Assembly: GCF_002355635.1 (NCBI RefSeq)
Contig: NZ_AP017558.1
Coordinates: 2,480,001-2,544,000 of the forward strand
Direction of reading: 5' to 3'
Origin: Halopenitus persicus
GTDB taxonomy: Archaea; Halobacteriota; Halobacteria; Halobacteriales; Haloferacaceae
Length of the DNA stretch: 64,000 bases
Positions 16,042 through 24,235 of the stretch are shown here, piece after piece. A model generated the notes under the pieces. The model did not search any database and had not been told where the DNA came from. It saw nothing but the letters and a program-made list of their open reading frames with translations. Made by a program: the position numbers and the translations under genes. Position 1 is the first letter of the stretch, and each line of letters starts with the position of its first letter.

Positions 16042-17868
16042 GTGCGTTCGAACGACGTCGGAACGGCTCGCCTCCGGTGGTTGTTTCGCCTCTTGGCCGT
16101 CGCGCTCCTGCTCGGTGCATCGGTCGGCGGCGTGAGCGCCCCGAGCGTCGCCGGCGCGTCCGAGCCGACGACCCTGGCCGATAGTGAGGACCAGCCGGCG
16201 GTCCCGCCGTCCGGACACACCGGAACCGCGTCGTCCGCCACCGACGCTGCTTCGTCAGTCCCCTCCGAGGAGGATTCGTCAGCCCCCGCTGACGGGAACG
16301 CGTCGGACGCGACCGGAACCCCAGCGACTGCCTCCAACGGGGTCATCGTCGAGCTGTATCCGAACCCGATCGCTGCGGGAAACGAGGGTGAGTATCTGGT
16401 CGTCGATCTCCCGGTCGCGGGGAACTGGACCCTCTCGGACGGATACTACGACACGCCGATCCCGGCGAACGTCTCCGGACGAGTGGCCCTGAGCACGGCG
16501 CCGGATGCCGCGAGCGACCACGTCGACGGACCCGTCCGCCGGCTGCCGGAACACTTCCCGCTGTCCGCGTCGGGCGACCGGATCGTCCTCGCCTACGAGG
16601 GAGAGCCGGTCGACGTCGTCGCCTACGAGCGCGCTCGGGAGGCCGAGGTCTGGAACCGGTCGTGGGAGGGGCTCCGCGGCAATGGGTGGCGGCCGTACGG
16701 GTACCAGCCGCACGAGTCCCGCGCCACCGATCCGACCGCGGGATCGACGGACCGATCCGCGGAGGTCGAGGCGTTCGTCCTTCCCGACGCGAGCGACGCG
16801 CCGCTATCGGCGATCGAAGGGGCCGAGGACCGGCTGTTTCTCGCCGGTTACACCTTCTCGTCGACCCGGATCGCCGAGGAACTGATCGCGGCGCACGGAC
16901 GCGGCGTGACCGTTCGGGTCCTCGTTGAAGGCGACCCGGTCGGCGGGTTCTCCGCGGGCACCGCCCGAACGCTGGATCGTCTCGTCGCAGCCGGGATCGA
17001 GCCGCGCGTGCTCGCCGGCCCGCGCTCGCGATTCGCATACCACCACCCCAAGTACGCGGTCGTCGACGGGCGGGCGGTCGTTCTCACCGAGAACTGGAAG
17101 CCCTCCGGCACCGGCGGTGCGGCCAATCGCGGCTGGGGCGTCACCGTCTTCGATCGGGGGTTCGCGGACGAGCTCGCATCGGTGTTCGACCGCGACGCGA
17201 CCGCGATCGACGCGGTTCCGTGGGCTCGGTTTCGCGAGAACGTGACCGTTCACGACGGCGGGCGGGCGAACGGCACCTATCCGTCTCGATTCGACCCGCA
17301 CCGGACGACCGCCTCGAACGTCGAGCTGCTGCTCGCGCCGGAGAACGCGGCCGACGAGATCGTCGACCGGATCGACGCCGCCGACGACCGCGTTCTCGTG
17401 ACGGTGCCGCGGACGGCCGGGCCGGAGTGGCGGCTCCTCGAGGCGGTTATTCGGGCGGCCGAGCGGGGCGTCGAGAGTCGCGTACTCCTCTCGAACGCGT
17501 GGTACGACGCGGAGGGAAACGAGGCCCTCGCGGCGAGGCTAAACGACCGGGCCGCCGACGAATCGATCCCGCTGTCGGTCGCGGTGACCGAGCCCCGAAG
17601 CCGCTACGCGAAGATCCACGCCAAGGGGTTGGTCGCGGACGACGACGTCGTCGTCGGGAGTCTCAACTGGAACCCGTCGGCGGCCACGCGGAACCGAGAG
17701 GTGCTCGTCGCGTTCGAGAGTTCATCGGCCGCGGACTACTTCCACGCGGTGTTCGCGGCGGACTGGCGCGGCGGCAGCGTCCAGTTCCCGATCGGTCTGA
17801 CCGGGGGGCTCGCGGCCGTCGGCGGCGCCGCGTGGGCGCTGATTCGTCGGGAGGTGTCGTTCGCGTGA
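16042..17868 (+). CDS. secreted lamin-tail / phospholipase-D-like protein with C-terminal membrane anchor
   Basis: It has 608 residues from the GTG at 16042. A hydrophobic signal segment (WLFRLLAVALLLGASVGGV, about 12-30) and a Ser/Thr/Ala-rich linker come first. A beta-sandwich segment with VELYPNPIAAGNEGEYLVV and RIVLAYEGEPVDVVAYE then matches lamin-tail domains. Two phospholipase-D domains follow with HKD motifs HHPKYAVVDG and KIHAKGLVADDDVVVGSLNWNP. A final helix (IGLTGGLAAVGGAAWALI) and a short basic tail anchor it to the membrane. It probably hydrolyses phosphodiesters, either DNA or lipids, outside the cell. Lamin-tail domains often accompany secreted nucleases, which favours DNA. Confidence 0.85.
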   Translation: MRSNDVGTARLRWLFRLLAVALLLGASVGGVSAPSVAGASEPTTLADSEDQPAVPPSGHTGTASSATDAASSVPSEEDSSAPADGNASDATGTPATASNGVIVELYPNPIAAGNEGEYLVVDLPVAGNWTLSDGYYDTPIPANVSGRVALSTAPDAASDHVDGPVRRLPEHFPLSASGDRIVLAYEGEPVDVVAYERAREAEVWNRSWEGLRGNGWRPYGYQPHESRATDPTAGSTDRSAEVEAFVLPDASDAPLSAIEGAEDRLFLAGYTFSSTRIAEELIAAHGRGVTVRVLVEGDPVGGFSAGTARTLDRLVAAGIEPRVLAGPRSRFAYHHPKYAVVDGRAVVLTENWKPSGTGGAANRGWGVTVFDRGFADELASVFDRDATAIDAVPWARFRENVTVHDGGRANGTYPSRFDPHRTTASNVELLLAPENAADEIVDRIDAADDRVLVTVPRTAGPEWRLLEAVIRAAERGVESRVLLSNAWYDAEGNEALAARLNDRAADESIPLSVAVTEPRSRYAKIHAKGLVADDDVVVGSLNWNPSAATRNREVLVAFESSSAADYFHAVFAADWRGGSVQFPIGLTGGLAAVGGAAWALIRREVSFA

Positions 17869-17932
17869 GGACCGACCGCTGCCATCACGCGTCGATGCCG
17901 CTCGGCCGCTGGCGTCCCCGTCGGTCGCCGAT

Positions 17933-19948
17933 CTACTCCTCGAGGACGGTCGCCGAGGAGAGCGCCTCGTCGATCTCGGCGTCGGCCATCTTCTCGACGA
18001 GCGACTCGATGACCTCCTCCCGGCGACCCTTCACGAACTTGATCGAGCCGACGACGAGGTGGCCGCCGCCGGAGACGCCGGCCTCCGGGAGCTCCTCGTT
18101 CAGCTCGGTGACCATTCGCGGAATGTCGAGCCTGACGCCGTCCGACCGGAGCACCGCGAAATCCGGACCGTATCCGACGGTTATCACCGGGTCGCCCGTC
18201 TCGTTCACCTTCGCGTCGTGCAGCTCGCCGGTCGTCTTCCCCGGTGCGGGGTAGGTGAACCGGTGGGCGTACTCGTCGAGGTCGACGCGGTAGAGGTGCG
18301 CCTCGGAGGCGAGTCGCTCGTGCTCGACGTGCCCCTCGAGCGCCGAGAGCTGCCGGTCGACGTCGCGTTCGGCGCGCTTCGAGAGGAACTCGACGAGACG
18401 TTCGTGACGGTCCTGGTCCTCACAGCCGACGTTCAGGGCGTCGTTGACGAGCGTCTTGCCCTCGGAGTAGCGAAGCCAGTGGGCGGCGTAATCGAGCGCT
18501 TCGCCGATGTCGAGGACGTCATCGCGGTCGTAACCGGATGCGTTCGCCAGCTCGAGGTAATCGGTCATCGTCTCGGCCTTCGACCGGTCGGAGAGCCCCG
18601 CGACCGCGGGAACGTGGTCAAGCTCCCCGTCGATCGTCGGGTCGATGAGGCGGGCGAGCTCGACGCACATCATTCCGGTCGTGATCCGGTAGTCCTCGTC
18701 GTAGAGATACGGATTGACGTGGGCATCAAGCAGCGGCTCGACGGCCTCCGGGTCGGGATGGTGGTGGTCGACGGCCGCGATCGGAATGTCGTAGTGGGCG
18801 AGGTTCTCGTAGGCGGGCACGTCCTCCGCGGTCGACCCGTTGTCGAGCATCAGCAGGAACGGGAGCTTCTGTCCGTGCCGCGCCCGCCCGTCGAGCGCGA
18901 AGTTGAGGTCGCGGGTGACGTCCTCCATCTCGTAGTACGGCGCCTTGCTCGGCAGCCGCTTGAACAGGTGTCGCGGCGCGTCGAGATCCTCGTGGACGGT
19001 TTGCACGAAGTTCTCGAGGGCGTGTTGGACCGGAATGGCCGCACACATCCCGTCGCCGTCGGCGTGGTGACGGACGCGGATCGGTCGCCCCTCGAGGACG
19101 GTTCGCCGCAACAACCGCGCGAGTTCGCGGAGATCGTCGTGGATCGGCTCGAAAGCCGCCCACTCGACGAGCGGATCGACGTCGCTTGGCTCGGCGCGCT
19201 CCTCGATGCTTGACTCGAGCCGCTCGTGGGCCGCCGCTTCGCGCTCGCCGGACAGCGCGGTCATCGAGTCCACCTCGATCTGGAGGGCGTCCTCGCGGGT
19301 CTCGACGTCGCCCTCGACGCGGACGAGGTCGCCGACCGAGATCTCGGGGTACGCCCGCACGCCAGCCTCCTCGAAGGCGGCACAGGAGACGATCCCCGAG
19401 GCGTCCGAGACGGCGAAGATCGTCGGTCCGCCGGTCTGTTTGGCCTGGACGACCTCGCCCTCGATCGTGACGTTGGTGGCCGGCTCGAGGCCGCGAACCT
19501 GCGTGATGTCCGGTTCGTGTTCGCGGATCTCGGTCCGATAGTCGGTCGGCGCGGCGTCGTCGAACGCGATGTCGCCGTTCTCCCGGATCTCCTCGAGGCG
19601 AACGACGAGCCGGTCCCCGACCGCGTACTCCTCCTCGAGGTTCGACTCGTGGACGAGACCCGAGACGGCGTCGGAGACGTCGACGAAGACGCCGTACTCG
19701 ACCACGCCGTTGACCTCAGCGTGGTAGTATGCACCCGTCTCGACGTCCGCGCGCGTGCAGTCCGGCGCCAGGTCGTAGACAACGGGACGGTCGGCAGTCG
19801 CGTCAGGGTCGTCGGGTGCGTCCTTCGCGCCACTTGACGGGTCGGCGTCGACGTACTCGAACGCGTCGGTCCCCTCGGCGGCGTCGGCCTCGGGTTCGGG
19901 ACTCGAATCGTCCCGCGTGCCGGAATCCCCGGCGGTCTGATCGGTCAT
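17933..19948 (-). CDS. archaeal RecJ-like DHH phosphoesterase with S1 and OB domains
   Basis: It has 671 residues from the ATG at 19948-19946. In order: an acidic N-terminus; an S1 RNA-binding domain at about 70-130 (GAYYHAEVNGVVEYGVFVDV, SGLVHESNL); an OB-fold nucleic-acid domain at 155-235; a DHH domain with RHHADGDG (293-300), LLMLDNGS (365-372) and DHHHPDP (394-400); and a DHHA1 domain with SGGGHLVVGSIKF near the C-terminus. Metal ligands of the DHH core are present, so it should be an active nuclease or phosphodiesterase. Archaeal homologues (GAN/RecJ-like) take part in replication and RNA or DNA trimming. The strand preference cannot be told. A larger upstream frame is a shadow. Confidence 0.9.
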   Translation of the reverse strand: MTDQTAGDSGTRDDSSPEPEADAAEGTDAFEYVDADPSSGAKDAPDDPDATADRPVVYDLAPDCTRADVETGAYYHAEVNGVVEYGVFVDVSDAVSGLVHESNLEEEYAVGDRLVVRLEEIRENGDIAFDDAAPTDYRTEIREHEPDITQVRGLEPATNVTIEGEVVQAKQTGGPTIFAVSDASGIVSCAAFEEAGVRAYPEISVGDLVRVEGDVETREDALQIEVDSMTALSGEREAAAHERLESSIEERAEPSDVDPLVEWAAFEPIHDDLRELARLLRRTVLEGRPIRVRHHADGDGMCAAIPVQHALENFVQTVHEDLDAPRHLFKRLPSKAPYYEMEDVTRDLNFALDGRARHGQKLPFLLMLDNGSTAEDVPAYENLAHYDIPIAAVDHHHPDPEAVEPLLDAHVNPYLYDEDYRITTGMMCVELARLIDPTIDGELDHVPAVAGLSDRSKAETMTDYLELANASGYDRDDVLDIGEALDYAAHWLRYSEGKTLVNDALNVGCEDQDRHERLVEFLSKRAERDVDRQLSALEGHVEHERLASEAHLYRVDLDEYAHRFTYPAPGKTTGELHDAKVNETGDPVITVGYGPDFAVLRSDGVRLDIPRMVTELNEELPEAGVSGGGHLVVGSIKFVKGRREEVIESLVEKMADAEIDEALSSATVLEE

Positions 19949-20068
19949 ACCGATCCATTGATGACGAGCCGGTGTTAAGCTTGTTATCTTCGGTTTCGGA
20001 CCCGAGCACGGGGTCGTCCTGACGCGGACTCCGGAATCCCTTTGAATCGACGGGCCCTCGGGCGACGT

Positions 20069-20644
20069 ATGCGCCTGTTCCGGTCGGACGAGCTTCTCGG
20101 GATCGCCCGGGAGACGTTGGAGTTCATTCTCGAGGCGTGCGAGGACACGCATCCCAACGAGTATATGGGATTCCTCCGCGCCGAGGACGCGCGCAAACTC
20201 GATCTGGACACGGACCGGTCCGGACAGGTGATCACGGACGTCCTCGTCATTCCGGGAACCGAGTCGAACCCGGTCAGCGCGACCGTGCGGACGAACATGA
20301 AGCCGAACGACGTGCAGTCGGTCGGGTCGGTTCACTCCCATCCGAACGGAGCGCTGCGCCCCAGCGCGGCCGATCTCGCGACCTTCGGGCAGGGACAGGT
20401 CCACATCATCGTCGGGGCTCCCTACGAGTGGGGCGACTGGCGGGTCTTCGACAACGAGGGCGAGCCGACGACGATCGAGGTACTCGACGTCGAGCTCCCG
20501 GAGTCCCACTTCTTCGATTTCACCCAGGCCGACATCGACCGTGAACTGGCAGCCGATGGCGTGGACGTACAGGACGGTGGGCCTGTGGACGCGGACGACG
20601 AGGACGTCGCCGACGAGGACGGTTCCGCCGGGTGGTTGCGGTGA
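20069..20644 (+). CDS. JAMM/MPN+ metalloprotease
   Basis: The gene encodes 191 residues. The JAMM zinc site is complete: Glu31 (NEYMGFL), then [14 protein letters not shown] with H89, H91, S99 and D102 (H-x-H-x7-S-x2-D). After about residue 150 comes an acidic tail. JAMM proteases of haloarchaea remove ubiquitin-like SAMP proteins from targets or process small modifiers. Whether this paralogue is a desampylase is inference. Its stop overlaps the GTG start of ribL by four bases, suggesting one transcript. A basic six-codon-plus upstream extension exists but is unlikely. Confidence 0.85.
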   Translation: MRLFRSDELLGIARETLEFILEACEDTHPNEYMGFLRAEDARKLDLDTDRSGQVITDVLVIPGTESNPVSATVRTNMKPNDVQSVGSVHSHPNGALRPSAADLATFGQGQVHIIVGAPYEWGDWRVFDNEGEPTTIEVLDVELPESHFFDFTQADIDRELAADGVDVQDGGPVDADDEDVADEDGSAGWLR

Positions 20645-21084
20645 CCCGGGTGCTCGCACAGGGCACCTTCGACCTCCTGCATCCCGGCCACGTCCACTAC
20701 CTCCAGGACGCCGCGTCCCACGGCGACGAGCTCCACGTGATCGTCGCCCGCGCGAGCAACGTGACCCACAAGCGCCCGCCGGTTCTCTCGGACGAACAGC
20801 GTCGCGAGATGGTGGGTGCCCTGGCCGCGGTCGACGAGGCACACCTCGGCCACGAGTCCGACATCTTCGTGCCCGTCGAGCGGCTCAACCCGGACGTCAT
20901 CGTCCTCGGATACGATCAGCACCACGACCGGGCGGCGATCGCCGATCAGCTCGCGGAGCGGGGGATCGACTGTCGGGTCGAGCGCGCGAGCCCCCGTGAG
21001 TCGAAATACGAGGACGAGGTCCTGTCCACGGGCGCCATCATCGACCGGATCCTCGACGAGCGTGGTGCCGATACGGCTCGGTAG
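20641..21084 (+). CDS. ribL: FAD synthetase, archaeal RibL type
   Basis: It has 147 residues from the GTG at 20641, which overlaps the JAMM stop (GTGA). A GTG three codons earlier is also possible. The nucleotidyltransferase signature is [15 protein letters not shown] (HPGH at 14-17), and [19 protein letters not shown] and [15 protein letters not shown] follow. [18 protein letters not shown] closes the domain. It adenylylates FMN to FAD with an NTP; archaeal RibL lacks the bifunctional RibF architecture. The last ten bases, including the stop, form the start of a 33-base tandem array. Confidence 0.92.
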   Translation: MTRVLAQGTFDLLHPGHVHYLQDAASHGDELHVIVARASNVTHKRPPVLSDEQRREMVGALAAVDEAHLGHESDIFVPVERLNPDVIVLGYDQHHDRAAIADQLAERGIDCRVERASPRESKYEDEVLSTGAIIDRILDERGADTAR

Positions 21085-21234
21085 TCGGTCGGATTGGTGG
21101 CTTGGTCGGCTCGGTAGTCGGTCAGGTTGGTGGCTTGGTCGGCTCGGTAGTCGGTCAGGTTGGTGGCTTGGTCGGCTCGGTAGTCGGTCAGGTTGGTGGC
21201 TTGGTCGGCTCGGTAGTCGGTCGGGTTGGTGGCT
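21075..21234 (+). repeat. 33-bp tandem array starting inside the ribL 3' end
   Basis: A 33-base unit beginning GGCTCGGTAGTCGGTC repeats at 21075, 21108, 21141, 21174 and 21207 (the last copy slightly short). The first copy contains the Ala-Arg-stop end of ribL (stop 21082-21084), so every copy carries the same GCTCGGTAG. Differences are a few single bases in the first and last copies. The array fills the gap before the CtaB gene, stopping about 50 bases before its TATA box. It could be read as an 11-residue repeat in one frame, but that frame is not the start of a gene. Confidence 0.95.
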
Positions 21235-21282
21235 CTCGGTTGCCCTGGTCGAACGATCGAGGGGCGTTCGCCAAAGCGCGGG

Positions 21283-21290
21283 AGATATAT
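21283..21290 (+). promoter_or_regulatory. TATA box of the CtaA-CtaB fusion gene
   Basis: GGAGATATATGTGG lies with its centre about 28 bases before the GTG at 21315. This supports a leaderless start there rather than in the repeat array that is in frame upstream. Confidence 0.55.
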
Positions 21291-21314
21291 GTGGCCGACT
21301 CGAATCCCCGATCA

Positions 21315-22814
21315 GTGACCGTACCCGACCGCGTCCCCGCGTTGCTCTCGGCCGCGACGATCGGGATCTATCTCCTGTTGATCGTCGGCGCGACGACGGC
21401 CCTCTCGGAGGCGACCACCGCGTGTGCCGCCTGGCCGGCGTGCGGAACCGGATACACGACGCCCACGGAGCCGATCGGCTGGGTCGCGCTCGGCCACCGG
21501 CTGGTGGCGGTCGTCGTCGGCCTCCTCGTGGTCGCCGCGACGGTGGCCGTCTTCCGCGACGGCGCGGCCGCACGGGTCCGTGCCGCGACGGCGATCGTCC
21601 TCCTCGCGTACCCGATACAGGCGGGTCTCGGAGCCTACATCGCGACCACGACAACCACGCGGGTCGTCTCGGTCCTCCACCTGGCAACGGGGATCGCCCT
21701 CTTCGCCACGTCGCTCGCGGCGCTGACGTGGTGGCTCGAGGCGAGGACCGGGGATCCAAGCGAGGATCCGTCACCGACCGGTCTCGCGGGCACCGGTCCC
21801 GACCTCGAGACCGACCCGGGTGAGGCCGATCCGGTCGCGGGTGACTCGATTGCGAACGACCCGGTCGAGACTGACTCGATTACGGCCGATTCGGCGTCGT
21901 CCGGTTCCCCCTCGATCCCGACCGGCCGCTGGCCGCGACTCGCGGCGACGCTGCGGGCGTACTTCCGGCTGATGAAACCCCGGCTGATGTGGCTGCTGTG
22001 TCTCGTCGCCGCGGCGGCAATGGCGCTGGCAACCGGAATGGTCGACGGAGAGACGTTCACGCCCCGAATCGTCGCCTTCACGCTCGTCGGCGGCTCCCTG
22101 GCGATCGGCGCCTCGGGGACGTTCAACCACGTGTTCGAACGCGACGTCGACAGACGGATGCAGCGAACCGCCGACCGGCCGCTCGCGCTCGATCTGATCC
22201 CGGTCAGCCACGCAGTGGCCTTCGGACTCCTGTTGACGGTCGTCTCGGTCGGGCTGTTCTGGCTCGTGAATCCCCTCGCGGCCGTGCTCGGGCTGACAGC
22301 GATCGCCTTCTACAGCGTCGTCTACACGCTCGTGTTGAAGCCGAACACCGTCCAGAACACCGTTATCGGCGGTGCAGCAGGCTCGCTGCCGGCGCTCATC
22401 GGCTGGGCCGCGGTGACCGGCGAGATCGGCGGCGGCGGGCTGCTGTTGGCCGCGCTCATCTTCCTGTGGACGCCGGCGCACTTCTACAACCTGGCGTTGG
22501 CGTACCGCGACGACTACGAGCGCGGCGGCTTCCCGATGATGCCGGTCGTCCGCGGGGAGACCACGACGCGGCGGCACATCCTCTGGTACCTCGGGGCGAC
22601 GCTCGCGGCCGCGGCGGTCCTGGCTGCTGCGGCCGACGCGCTCGGAATCGTCTACCTCGTTGCCGGCGTCACGCTCGGCGCCGTCTTCCTGTGGGCCGTC
22701 GTCAGGCTCCACTACGAGCGGACGGAGGCTGCCGCCTTTCGCGCGTTCCACGCCTCGAACGCCTACCTCGGCGTCGTGTTGATCGCGGTCGTGTTCGACT
22801 CGATCGTGGTCTGA
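21315..22814 (+). CDS. ctaB: heme O synthase (protoheme IX farnesyltransferase) with N-terminal CtaA-like domain
   Basis: The gene encodes 499 residues. The first 145 form four membrane helices resembling half of heme A synthase (ACAAWPACG with a Cys pair, IGWVALGHRLVAVV, VVSVLHLATGIAL with His residues able to hold heme). An acidic linker of about 60 residues follows. From about residue 215 it is a UbiA-type prenyltransferase: MKPRLMWLLCL, NHVFERDVDRRMQRTADRPL (metal-diphosphate site), LWTPAHFYNLALAYRDDYERGGFPMMPVV (second Asp-rich site). It adds farnesyl to protoheme for terminal oxidases. The fusion would place both heme-modifying activities together. The start follows the TATA box at 21283; the upstream repeat frame is excluded. 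Confidence 0.9.
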   Translation: MTVPDRVPALLSAATIGIYLLLIVGATTALSEATTACAAWPACGTGYTTPTEPIGWVALGHRLVAVVVGLLVVAATVAVFRDGAAARVRAATAIVLLAYPIQAGLGAYIATTTTTRVVSVLHLATGIALFATSLAALTWWLEARTGDPSEDPSPTGLAGTGPDLETDPGEADPVAGDSIANDPVETDSITADSASSGSPSIPTGRWPRLAATLRAYFRLMKPRLMWLLCLVAAAAMALATGMVDGETFTPRIVAFTLVGGSLAIGASGTFNHVFERDVDRRMQRTADRPLALDLIPVSHAVAFGLLLTVVSVGLFWLVNPLAAVLGLTAIAFYSVVYTLVLKPNTVQNTVIGGAAGSLPALIGWAAVTGEIGGGGLLLAALIFLWTPAHFYNLALAYRDDYERGGFPMMPVVRGETTTRRHILWYLGATLAAAAVLAAAADALGIVYLVAGVTLGAVFLWAVVRLHYERTEAAAFRAFHASNAYLGVVLIAVVFDSIVV

Positions 22815-22842
22815 GGCCGCTGGCGAACCGAGGTATGGGATC

Positions 22843-22927
22843 GCGGCCGAAACGAGGCGTCGATGGCGGCCGGAACGAGTGTGAGCGACCGCGGCCGAAA
22901 CGAGGCGTCGATGGCGGCCGGAACGAC
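22843..22927 (+). repeat. two direct copies of a 37-bp sequence, period 48
   Basis: CGCGGCCGAAACGAGGCG and the 19 bases after it (22843-22879) recur exactly at 22891-22927, separated by 11 unique bases. It lies in the 188-base gap between the CtaB fusion and the ABC ATPase. It is non-coding. Confidence 0.9.
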
Positions 22928-23002
22928 GGCTCCGGACGCCGCGTCGTGCTCACGGCACGGGAAAGCGAACCCCTTAGGCGGACTCGACTCGGACCGACGG
23001 GT

Positions 23003-24235
23003 ATGGAAGGTGACTCGAGCGTCGACGAGGAGCGCGTCGGCGACGACGGACCCGACGGAAGGATCGTCGACGGCGATCCGGTCCTGCGCGCCGAAAACGT
23101 GCGCAAGTCCTACGGCGAGGTGACGGCGCTCTCCGGCGCCGACCTCGCGGTCGGCCGCGGCGAGGTCTTCGGGCTGATCGGGCCGAACGGAGCCGGAAAG
23201 ACGACCCTCGTCAGGGCGCTCACCGGAACGACGACGGTCGAGGGAACCGTTCGCGTGCTGGGGACCGCGCCGGACGCGGTGGATCCGGAGCGCGTCGGGC
23301 TGCTCCCGCAGTCGTTCGACCCGCCGAGCCGGCTCACCGCGCGCGAGCTGGTGGCGTACTACGCCGGGCTCTACGACGAGGCACGCGACGTCGAGACGGT
23401 CCTCGAGGCGGTCGGGCTCGCGTCGGACGCGGACGCGTGGTACGAGACGCTCTCGGGCGGCCAGCGGCGCCGGGCCTGCGTGGCGACGGCGCTCGTCAAC
23501 GACCCCGACGTGCTCTTTCTTGACGAACCGACGACCGGGATCGACCCGGCTGGCAGACGGGACATCCACCGCGTGATCCGCGAGGCCGCGGCCGCGGGGA
23601 CGACCGTCTTCCTGACGAGCCACGCCATGGGGGAGGTCGAACGGCTTGCCGACCGCGTCGGGCTGATCCGCGAGGGATCGATCGTCGCCGTCGGCTCCCC
23701 GGAGTCGCTGATCGCTGCCCACGGCGGGGAGCCGACGCTCACGCTCCGGATCGAGGGGGCCGCCGAGAGGGACGTCGCCAAGTCGGCCGAGTCGGCCGTG
23801 GCGGCCGTCCGATCCGACACGCCGTACGAGGCGCGTCGGGCCGGGACGGCCTCCGTGCACGCCGGCGACGCGATCGGCGCGGCCGACGCGACCGGTGCGG
23901 CCGCGCCGACCACGATCGAGGTCACCGGCGTCCCCCTCGAGGAAATCGGCGCCGTCGTCGACGCGGTGGCCGGCGCGGGGGTCGGCGTCGAGTCGGTGTC
24001 GTGGAGCGAGCCCTCGCTCGAGGACGTCTATCTCGAACTCACCGGCGAGGCGTACCGCCCCGCCGGCTCGGGGTCGGGGATGGACGCAGCCGTGGAACCG
24101 AAAACAGGAGCCGGAGCGGAAACGAAAGCGGAAACGGGAACGAAAGCGGAAACGGGAACGAAAGCGGAAACGGGAACGAAAGCGGGAGGGAACTCGGAAC
24201 GACCCGAGTCGACCGCGGCGGAGGGGTCGCGATGA
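23003..24235 (+). CDS. ABC-2 exporter ATP-binding protein
   Basis: It has 410 residues from the ATG at 23003. It has Walker A GPNGAGKTTLV, a Q-loop (LLPQSFD), signature LSGGQRRRACVA, Walker B VLFLDEPTTGIDP and the switch His (FLTSHAMGEVERL). The domain after about residue 235 holds ISPES-type helper strands and ends with EPSLEDVYLELTGEAY, typical of drug or antibiotic exporter ATPases. The last 50 residues are a low-complexity tail with three exact copies of ETGTKA. It overlaps the permease by four bases (ATGA). Together they form an efflux or lipid/polysaccharide exporter whose cargo is unknown. Confidence 0.92.
   Translation: MEGDSSVDEERVGDDGPDGRIVDGDPVLRAENVRKSYGEVTALSGADLAVGRGEVFGLIGPNGAGKTTLVRALTGTTTVEGTVRVLGTAPDAVDPERVGLLPQSFDPPSRLTARELVAYYAGLYDEARDVETVLEAVGLASDADAWYETLSGGQRRRACVATALVNDPDVLFLDEPTTGIDPAGRRDIHRVIREAAAAGTTVFLTSHAMGEVERLADRVGLIREGSIVAVGSPESLIAAHGGEPTLTLRIEGAAERDVAKSAESAVAAVRSDTPYEARRAGTASVHAGDAIGAADATGAAAPTTIEVTGVPLEEIGAVVDAVAGAGVGVESVSWSEPSLEDVYLELTGEAYRPAGSGSGMDAAVEPKTGAGAETKAETGTKAETGTKAETGTKAGGNSERPESTAAEGSR
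24131..24184 (+). repeat. 18-bp in-frame tandem repeat in the ABC ATPase tail
   Basis: GAAACGGGAACGAAAGCG occurs three times in a row (24131, 24149, 24167), with a shortened copy just before. It encodes ETGTKA repeats, Lys/Thr-rich and atypical for the acidic proteins around it. It keeps the frame. Confidence 0.95.

Noticed and set aside
14540-16120. 526-codon minus-strand frame opposite the HEAT-repeat gene
   Set aside because: Leu/Arg/Val-Asp-rich mirror of acidic helices; no motif, and the plus strand has HEAT repeats.
21075-21234. CRISPR array
   Set aside because: Units are directly adjacent without unique spacers, and no cas gene is near.
21102-21314. N-terminal extension of CtaB through the 33-bp array
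   Set aside because: The frame is open, but the TATA box at 21283 lies inside it and fits a leaderless start at 21315; the repeat peptide has no counterpart in the family.
21989-24235. Long plus-strand frame (748 codons) across ctaB and the ABC ATPase
   Set aside because: The 3' part is the genuine ABC ATPase; the 5' part is an Arg/Gly-rich shadow of ctaB in another frame and has no start signal or family similarity.
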